From Nitrospirota bacterium (GTDB taxonomy: Bacteria > Nitrospirota_A > Leptospirillia > Leptospirillales > Leptospirillaceae), in assembly GCA_027415455.1 (NCBI GenBank), contig DAIBSV010000132.1:1-5056 (forward strand): a stretch of DNA of 5,056 nucleotides, in the 5' to 3' direction. Shown here piece after piece: positions 1 through 5,056 of this stretch (position 1 is the first letter of the stretch; each line of letters opens with the position of its first letter). The notes beneath the pieces were generated by a model that did not search any database, was not told where the DNA came from, and was given only the letters and a program-made list of their open reading frames with translations. The position numbers were made by a program, and so were the translations under genes.

Positions 1-2585
1 GGCAAAGAAAATCCGATCGCCTTTGACGTGAATGGGACCGTCCGCGAAGCCCGGGGATTGACTTCAAGAAGATAGACTGTTTCATTTTGAACAGCAAACT
101 GAATATTCATGAGGCCGGTCACTTCAAGGGCCTCTCCAAGAATTTTTGTTTGCCGGACGATTTCGTTCTGAACCTGAATCGAAAGCGTCTTCGGAGGGAT
201 GAAACAGGCCGAATCCCCCGAGTGGATCCCTGCCTGCTCGATATGCTCCAGAATTCCACCGATTGCAATTTCACGACCGTCTCCGATCGCATCCACATCG
301 ACCTCGGTGGCATCCGAAAAAAAGGAATCGATCAAAAGGGGAAAACGAAAGTCGATGGTGGCAATTCGCTTTTTATATTCGTTCCAGTCTTTCTCGTCGT
401 AGAGAATCTCCATGGCCTCCCCTCCGAGTACATAGGAGGGTCGAACGAGAACCGGGAATCCGATTCTCCGGATCTCCTCCATCCCATCGTCGAGATCGGA
501 GACCAGCCCGCTCCGGGGTTGCAAAAGGCCTAACCGGTCGATAAGACCTCGGAAACGTTCCCTGTTCTCTGCAAGATCGGTCATCTCGCAGGATGTTCCA
601 AGAATGGGAACACCCGCGTCATGGAGACTTTTCATCAACTTGAGAGGCGTCTGGCCACCAAATTGAACGACAACTCCCCTGGGCTGTTCCCTGTCGACGA
701 CCGCGAGGACATCCTCCAGGGTGAGCGGTTCGAAGAAGAGCCGGTTCGAGACATTGAAGTCTGTCGAGACTGTCTCGGGATTGCAGTTCATCATGACGGC
801 TTCATATCCCAACTCCCGAAGGGCCATCACTCCGTGGACGCAACAGTAGTCGAACTCCACCCCCTGACCGATCCGGTTCGGCCCCGATCCCAGAATGAGG
901 ACAGACTCTTTCCCCTTTTTTTCCTTCCTCCATTCGGGAGCCCCCTGATAGGTGCCATAAAGATAAGGGGTTCTGGCGGCGAACTCACCGGCACATGTGT
1001 CGACCGTCCGGAATCGGGCTTCGACTCCCCGGCGAAGTCGCATCTCGCGAAATTCTTGCTCTTTCACCCCGAGAAGACGGGAGAGACACCTGTCGGAAAA
1101 TCCGTTTTCCTTGATACGGCGGAGAAGGTCGTCGGGAAAAAGGGCGAGCGGTTCCCCCATAAAGGCGGATACCTTCCTTTCCAGCTCGATGATTTCTCCG
1201 ATCTCCCGGAGGAACCAGCGATCGTACCCTGTCCAGATCGCCACTGTTTCTTCAGGAATCCCGCGCCGAAGGGCCTCCCCGATCTGGTGAATTCTCCTGT
1301 CGGACGAGATCTTGAGAATACGCCCGATTTCCTCCGGATCGTCAGGAAGAAGCTCCGGCATCAGATGATCGGTCCCGTTCTCGAGGGATCGAAGGGCCTT
1401 CAGGAGAGCCTCCCTGAAATTATGTCCGATCCCCATGGCCTCTCCCACCGACTGCATTTGCGGCCCCAGAACACGGTCTGACTGGGGGAATTTTTCAAAA
1501 TGAAATCGGGGAATCTTGACGACGACATAGTCGAGCGAAGGTTCGAAGGAGGCGGGGGTATTCCCCGTGATCTCATTATCGATTTCATCGAGCGTATATC
1601 CAATGGCAACGCGCGTGGCGACGCGCGCGATCGGGAATCCCGTGGCCTTTGAGGCCAAGGCCGAACTTCTCGATACACGAGGATTCATCTCGATCACAAC
1701 AAACCGGCCATCCGCCGGATTGACGGCAAACTGGACGTTGGATCCTCCGGTCTCGACTCCGACCTCCCTTAGAATCGCGATCGCGGCATCTCGAAGCGTC
1801 TGATACTCCCTGTCGGTCAGCGTCATGGCCGGAGCGACGGTGATGCTGTCTCCCGTGTGGACCCCCATGGGATCAACATTTTCGATCGAGCAGACGATGA
1901 TCGCGTTGTCCTTCGCATCACGAACGACCTCAAGCTCGAATTCCTTCCATCCCAGGAGTGATTCCTCGACAAGGATCTCTCCGATTGGACTCTGTTCGAT
2001 TCCGAAGAGGACCGCACGGGAAAACTCGTCGCGATTATAGACGACGGATTGCCCCGTTCCACCCAGGGTAAAAGACGGTCGAATCAATACCGGGAAGGAA
2101 AGACTGGCCAGGGCCTCCTGGGCCTCGGCCAGGGACTTCACGATGAAGCTCTTGGGCACGGAAAGACCGATCCTGGCCATGGCCTCCTTGAACTTGCCCC
2201 GATCCTCCGCCATTTCGATCGTTTCGATTGAAGATCCGAGAAGTTCGATCCCCATCGCTTCGAGAATTCCCTCTTTAGACAGTGCGACCGCCAGATTGAG
2301 CGCCGTCTGACCACCCATTGTGGGCAGAATGGCATCGGGACGTTCCCGCCGCAGAACCTCAGCCACCTTTTCCACTGTCAGAGGGACCATATAGATGGAG
2401 TCGGACAGGTCCGGATCGGTCATGATCGTCGCCGGATTGGAGTTGACCAGGGAGACACGATATCCCTCTTCCTTAAGAACCTTGAGGGCCTGGGTCCCCG
2501 AATAGTCGAACTCGCCGGCCTGACCGATCACGATCGGACCGCTTCCGACAATCAGAATGTGGTGAAGATCCTCTCTTCTTGGCAC
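1..2585 (-). CDS. carB: Carbamoyl-phosphate synthase large subunit, 3' end cut by window edge
   Basis: CarB makes carbamoyl phosphate from bicarbonate, two ATP and ammonia delivered by CarA; the product feeds pyrimidine and arginine synthesis in the cytoplasm. The reading frame is open for 861 codons without a stop or frameshift and leaves the window; the family is about 1,070 residues, so roughly 210 C-terminal residues (end of the second synthetase half and the MGS-like allosteric domain) are missing. Both ATP-grasp halves show. The N-half has GSGPIVIGQ (15-23), R129, R169 in [10 protein letters not shown]215, Q285, E299 and N301. The C-half repeats the pattern with [15 protein letters not shown] (566-580), R675, R715 in [10 protein letters not shown]761, Q829, E841 and N843. 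As I recall E. coli CarB numbering, these match without offset. The GTG start at 2585-2583 gives MPRRED, like the usual MPKRTD start, with AGGAG at 2595-2591, five bases upstream. It overlaps the preceding radical SAM gene by 34 bases. Confidence 0.97.
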   Translation of the reverse strand, partial: MPRREDLHHILIVGSGPIVIGQAGEFDYSGTQALKVLKEEGYRVSLVNSNPATIMTDPDLSDSIYMVPLTVEKVAEVLRRERPDAILPTMGGQTALNLAVALSKEGILEAMGIELLGSSIETIEMAEDRGKFKEAMARIGLSVPKSFIVKSLAEAQEALASLSFPVLIRPSFTLGGTGQSVVYNRDEFSRAVLFGIEQSPIGEILVEESLLGWKEFELEVVRDAKDNAIIVCSIENVDPMGVHTGDSITVAPAMTLTDREYQTLRDAAIAILREVGVETGGSNVQFAVNPADGRFVVIEMNPRVSRSSALASKATGFPIARVATRVAIGYTLDEIDNEITGNTPASFEPSLDYVVVKIPRFHFEKFPQSDRVLGPQMQSVGEAMGIGHNFREALLKALRSLENGTDHLMPELLPDDPEEIGRILKISSDRRIHQIGEALRRGIPEETVAIWTGYDRWFLREIGEIIELERKVSAFMGEPLALFPDDLLRRIKENGFSDRCLSRLLGVKEQEFREMRLRRGVEARFRTVDTCAGEFAARTPYLYGTYQGAPEWRKEKKGKESVLILGSGPNRIGQGVEFDYCCVHGVMALRELGYEAVMMNCNPETVSTDFNVSNRLFFEPLTLEDVLAVVDREQPRGVVVQFGGQTPLKLMKSLHDAGVPILGTSCEMTDLAENRERFRGLIDRLGLLQPRSGLVSDLDDGMEEIRRIGFPVLVRPSYVLGGEAMEILYDEKDWNEYKKRIATIDFRFPLLIDSFFSDATEVDVDAIGDGREIAIGGILEHIEQAGIHSGDSACFIPPKTLSIQVQNEIVRQTKILGEALEVTGLMNIQFAVQNETVYLLEVNPRASRTVPFTSKAIGFSL

Positions 2586-3550
2586 AATGTCTCCTGCTCT
2601 GTTGATGCGGACGAGTCATCCCCGTCCTCTCCGTATTCCTGCACATATCCCTCGAGAAGACCCTCTGAAAAAAGGGTGTCGAGACCGTCTTCATATTCCT
2701 GGAGAGAGAGTCTTCGTGACAGCGCTCCCCCACGGGAGGCGCGATGGGCTGGAAAATACTGGGCCATCAGGGAAATCGCGGTGGCGGACCCAAGACTCTC
2801 ACGGATGAAGCGGGCTGTTTCGGAAAAGCCCGAGATCCCTTCCGGGAGAAGCAGATGGCGGATAAGCAGCCCTTTCTTGGCCAGCCCCTCCCCATCGAGC
2901 TGAAGCGGCCCCACCTGTTGCGCCATGAGACGGACGGCCTCGCGGTTGATCGCCGCGTAGGAAGGAGCTTTCGAATAGCGGAGGGCCATCCTGTCGTCGG
3001 AGTACTTCATGTCCGGAAGGTAGACGTCGACCAATCCGTCCAGGAGGGCGATCATGGAGGGGGCCTCATACCCGTTTGAGTTATAGACGACCGGGAGGGA
3101 GAGCCCCTCCTGCCGGGCGAGGACCAGTCCGTGAACAATCTGTGGAACGACATGGCTCGGCGTCACCAGATTGATATTGTGGGCTCCCCGACTTTGAAGC
3201 GAAAGAAAGACGTCCTTGAGTTCCAGCGGGGTGACCTCCCGACCGTAGCCGTAGGCACTGAGGGGGAAATTCTGGCAGTAGTCACAGGCCAGGTTGCAAT
3301 AAGCAAAAAATACAGTCCCTGATCCCCGGGTCCCTGTCAGACAGGGTTCTTCTCCAAAATGGAGGTTCGCAGCAGAAAGGCGTGCGAAAAATCCCGTTCG
3401 GCAGGTTCCTGTCTCTCCTTCCAGCCTGTTCACCCCGCAATGACGAGGACAGACGCGACATGACCGGAGCGCCTCGTACCCTTCCGCAACACGAATATGG
3501 TCCCGTTCATCCCGGATACCGGACAGGTCCTGGAATTCCCCCGGATTCAC
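2552..3550 (-). CDS. Radical SAM protein, PflX/COG1313 type, between carA and carB
   Basis: This 332-residue protein is complete and resembles the PflX group of radical SAM proteins, homologues of pyruvate formate-lyase activating enzyme with no settled function. The radical SAM cluster motif is CNLACDYC (C85, C89, C92), which would bind the [4Fe-4S] cluster that cleaves S-adenosylmethionine. In front of it lies a second cysteine group, [12 protein letters not shown]...GETGTC (C31, C34, C38, C50), typical of this group and possibly another metal or Fe-S site. Other family hallmarks are [15 protein letters not shown] (124-138), YLPDMKYSD (177-185), [11 protein letters not shown] (228-238) and [12 protein letters not shown] (260-271). 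There is no signal peptide or membrane segment. The GTG start at 3550-3548 overlaps the carA stop as GTGA, with only a weak upstream GGGAAG. The last 11 or so codons overlap carB in another frame. Family assignment is firm; substrate and role are unknown, and a link to carbamoyl-phosphate synthesis is only suggested by position. Confidence 0.9.
   Translation of the reverse strand: MNPGEFQDLSGIRDERDHIRVAEGYEALRSCRVCPRHCGVNRLEGETGTCRTGFFARLSAANLHFGEEPCLTGTRGSGTVFFAYCNLACDYCQNFPLSAYGYGREVTPLELKDVFLSLQSRGAHNINLVTPSHVVPQIVHGLVLARQEGLSLPVVYNSNGYEAPSMIALLDGLVDVYLPDMKYSDDRMALRYSKAPSYAAINREAVRLMAQQVGPLQLDGEGLAKKGLLIRHLLLPEGISGFSETARFIRESLGSATAISLMAQYFPAHRASRGGALSRRLSLQEYEDGLDTLFSEGLLEGYVQEYGEDGDDSSASTEQETLCQEERIFTTF
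2591..2595 (-). promoter_or_regulatory. Ribosome binding site of carB
   Basis: The minus strand reads AGGAG, followed by five bases and then GTG. This site lies inside the coding sequence of the upstream radical SAM gene. It decides the carB start, because the protein read from this GTG begins exactly where CarB proteins normally begin. Termination of the upstream gene 34 bases inside carB suggests translational coupling (inference). Confidence 0.7.
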
Positions 3551-4653
3551 GGGTTCTTCCCGGACATCATGTTTAAAAAGGAGCCGAAGACGCTCCGGGC
3601 GTCATGGGGACCCGGGGCGGCTTCCGGATGAAACTGGACCGAATAGATGCGGGTCTCCCGAAACCAAAGCCCTTCCAGTGACCGGTCGTAGAGGCTTTCG
3701 AAAGTCTTGGTCGCGCCGGACGGCAGGGTTTCGGCATCCACGGCATAGTTATGGTTCTGTGACGTGATCAGGACCTTTCCGGTCAGTCGGTCAAGAACGG
3801 GATGGTTGACCCCGTGATGGCCAAAAGGCAGTTTGTAAGTCCGAGCTCCAACCGCCCGGGCCAGCAGCTGGTGTCCAAGACAGATTCCAAAAAGAGGAAG
3901 ACGACCTACCAACCCCCGGATCTCCGAGACGATATCGTCGAGAACCGCCGGATCTCCAGGGCCATTGGAAAGGATGACCCCGTCCGGCCGGTCTTCAAGA
4001 ATCTGCCGCGCTTTCGTCTCGGACGGAACTACCGTGACCTCGATTCCAAGATCAAGGAGGTTCCGGACAATCGACTCCTTGGCTCCATAATCCACGAGAA
4101 CTGCCCGAAAGGCCGCCGGTCCTGAAGGATGCACTGTCCGCGCCATGGACGAGGAGACCTTGCGAACATAGTCGGTTTCGGAGATGGAGGGGATGGCGCG
4201 GGCCGCCTCGACCAGTTCCTCGGAGCTCCGGTCCTCGGTCGTCAGAATGCCCCGCAGGCTCCCCCTCTCCCGGATCCGGAGCGTCAGCAGCCGGGTGTCT
4301 ATTCCGGAAGCCGCCACCACTCCTTCCTCCCGGAAATAATCCGGAAGGGACGTTTTTGCCCTGTGGTTCGAAGGAAATGATTTGATTTCCCTTGCCACAA
4401 ATCCCGAAAGGTGGACCTTTCCGGACTCGGCATCCTCCCGGGTGATCCCGGTATTTCCGATCATCGGAGCGGTCATGACCACAATCTGTCCGGCATAGGA
4501 GGGATCGGTGAGAACCTCTTCATATCCGCTCATGGCGGTATTGAAGACGAACTCACCCGATACCGTCCCCGGAACCCCGGCGGAATGTCCTCCCAGGACC
4601 GTCCCGTCCTCCAATGCGAGCGTGATTTTCCGGAATCCGTCCAGATCAGCCAC
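3547..4653 (-). CDS. carA: Carbamoyl-phosphate synthase small (glutaminase) subunit
   Basis: CarA hydrolyses glutamine and channels the ammonia to CarB. With the start chosen here it has 368 residues, within the family's usual 360-385. The N-terminal CarA-specific domain carries EFVFNTAMSGYEEVLTDPSY (about 34-53) and the GNTG segment (66-69). The C-terminal class I glutamine amidotransferase domain carries SNGPGDP (229-235), the nucleophile elbow GICLGHQ with Cys258, GHHGVNHP (278-285) and QFHPEAAPGPHD, with catalytic His342 and Glu344. The triad is therefore complete. The GTG at 4653-4651 is preferred because AAGGAG sits six bases upstream and the protein then begins close to the first conserved strand. 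The frame stays open upstream to a TTG at 4695 (382 residues), with an ATG at 4671, but neither has as good a ribosome binding site and both extend further into pyrC. The stop overlaps the next gene's GTG as GTGA. A reversed copy of the first codons lies at 5006-5056. Confidence 0.97.
   Translation of the reverse strand: MADLDGFRKITLALEDGTVLGGHSAGVPGTVSGEFVFNTAMSGYEEVLTDPSYAGQIVVMTAPMIGNTGITREDAESGKVHLSGFVAREIKSFPSNHRAKTSLPDYFREEGVVAASGIDTRLLTLRIRERGSLRGILTTEDRSSEELVEAARAIPSISETDYVRKVSSSMARTVHPSGPAAFRAVLVDYGAKESIVRNLLDLGIEVTVVPSETKARQILEDRPDGVILSNGPGDPAVLDDIVSEIRGLVGRLPLFGICLGHQLLARAVGARTYKLPFGHHGVNHPVLDRLTGKVLITSQNHNYAVDAETLPSGATKTFESLYDRSLEGLWFRETRIYSVQFHPEAAPGPHDARSVFGSFLNMMSGKNP
4601..4651. 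repeat. carA 5' end, partner of the inverted copy (left arm)
   Basis: This is the native location of the repeated 51 bases, inside intact carA, where the reading frame and protein conservation are uninterrupted. The two arms are separated by 354 bases (4652-5005), so the region could be drawn as a hairpin with a long loop. Confidence 0.95.
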
Positions 4654-5008
4654 ACACGTCTCCTTCCCCATCGAACACGACACGGCCCCCGACAATCGTC
4701 TTCAGGACCTTCCCCTTCATCAAAGATCCCGTAAAAGGACTGTTCCGGCTTTTTGAGTAGTAACCAGGACGGCCGGCCTCCCATTCTCCCGAGAGATCGA
4801 GCAGAACAAAGTCCGCCAAGCCTCCCGGAACCAGACGACCGTGCGGAAGACCGAAAAGCGCTGCCGGCCTGAAGGAAAGACGGTAAATCAGCTCCGAAAG
4901 CGACAGGTGTCCTTCCCTGACAAGCGCGAGGGAAAGAGAAAAGGCCGTTTCGAGACCAATGATTCCGAAGGGAGCCCGGTCGAATTCCTGCTCCTTTTCG
5001 TGAGGGGC
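4646..5008 (-). CDS. pyrC: Dihydroorotase, C-terminal fragment
   Basis: Dihydroorotase is a zinc amidohydrolase that interconverts carbamoyl aspartate and dihydroorotate, the step after aspartate transcarbamoylase. About 120 C-terminal residues are present of a family length near 425. They start at APHEKEQEF, the second half of the conserved DHAPH region, and continue with APFGIIGLET, then RPAALFGLPHGRLVPGGLAD, which closes the amidohydrolase barrel and enters the C-terminal beta domain. SRNSPFTG and KTIVGGRVVFDG follow near the end. The stop (4648-4646) lies eight bases inside carA. The frame remains open to the window edge, but bases 5006-5056 are an inverted copy of the carA start, so residues encoded there (for example IFRNPSRS) are not dihydroorotase. 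The expected Asp and His of DHAPH are replaced at the join. I treat this as an artificially cut gene rather than a natural pseudogene; a GTG at 5035 should not be used as a start. Confidence 0.9.
   Translation of the reverse strand, partial: APHEKEQEFDRAPFGIIGLETAFSLSLALVREGHLSLSELIYRLSFRPAALFGLPHGRLVPGGLADFVLLDLSGEWEAGRPGYYSKSRNSPFTGSLMKGKVLKTIVGGRVVFDGEGDVCG
4660..4665 (-). promoter_or_regulatory. Ribosome binding site of carA
   Basis: The minus strand carries a strong AAGGAG followed by six bases and the GTG at 4653-4651. It lies within the last codons of pyrC and favours this GTG over the in-frame upstream ATG (4671) and TTG (4695). Confidence 0.7.
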
Positions 5009-5056
5009 TGATCTGGACGGATTCCGGAAAATCACGCTCGCATTGGAGGACGGGAC
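5006..5056. repeat. Inverted copy of the carA 5' end (right arm)
   Basis: These 51 bases on the plus strand are identical to the minus-strand sequence of 4651-4601, that is, carA from the last base of its GTG start codon into codon 18. The match begins sharply at 5006 (base 5005 differs from its partner 4652) and continues to the window edge, so its true length may be greater. It is joined directly to the dihydroorotase coding sequence. Confidence 0.97.

Noticed and set aside
905..935. T-rich run on the plus strand, as a possible terminator or frameshift site
   Set aside because: It codes for a lysine-rich linker between the two CarB halves; there is no preceding stem and the frame is intact on both sides.
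621..1481. A 286-codon open frame on the plus strand
   Set aside because: It is antisense to carB, whose protein sequence is conserved throughout this stretch. The plus-strand product resembles no family I recognise, and long antisense frames are expected at this GC content.
2559..3079. Several plus-strand open frames opposite the radical SAM gene
   Set aside because: They are shadows of a well-conserved gene on the minus strand, and their translations show no recognisable motif.
4654..4695. Longer carA starting at TTG 4695 or ATG 4671
   Set aside because: Both would deepen the overlap with pyrC and lack a ribosome binding site as good as the AAGGAG in front of GTG 4653. The ATG at 4671 cannot be fully excluded.
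4646..5035. A seemingly complete 129-residue protein starting with GTG at 5035
   Set aside because: Its first residues come from the inverted carA copy; the rest is the C-terminal part of dihydroorotase. It is not a free-standing small gene.
4601..5056. The inverted repeat as a mobile-element terminus or attachment site
   Set aside because: Both arms are carA coding sequence, and the segment between them is simply the pyrC end and the carA start. There is no transposase or target duplication.

Overview
The window is entirely protein-coding on the minus strand, apart from a 51-base anomaly at its right edge. It carries part of a bacterial pyrimidine-biosynthesis operon. Read in the direction of transcription (right to left), it holds the 3' end of pyrC (dihydroorotase), a complete carA (small, glutaminase subunit of carbamoyl-phosphate synthetase), a complete radical SAM protein of the PflX/COG1313 type, and most of carB (large synthetase subunit, running off the left edge).

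The genes are packed without gaps. pyrC and carA overlap by 8 bases, carA and the radical SAM gene by 4 (GTGA), and the radical SAM gene and carB by 34. carA, the radical SAM gene and carB all appear to start with GTG. No promoter, terminator, RNA gene, CRISPR array or mobile element can be supported. Any operon promoter or pyrimidine-responsive leader would lie beyond the right edge.

CarA releases ammonia from glutamine. CarB uses it with bicarbonate and two ATP to make carbamoyl phosphate. Aspartate transcarbamoylase (not in the window) and dihydroorotase then carry the product toward orotate and UMP. The role of the radical SAM protein between carA and carB is unknown, and its position there is the main biological oddity.

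The other notable signal looks technical rather than biological. The last 51 bases (5006-5056) are a perfect inverted copy of the start of carA (4601-4651), joined to pyrC inside the codons for its conserved Asp-His-Ala-Pro-His motif. This looks like an inverted chimera or assembly fold-back at a contig end, so sequence to the right of about 5005 should not be trusted as native.

The organism is a bacterium of moderately high GC (roughly 55-60 % by eye). CarB residue numbering matches E. coli CarB without gaps as far as the window goes. The phylum cannot be settled from this sequence alone.
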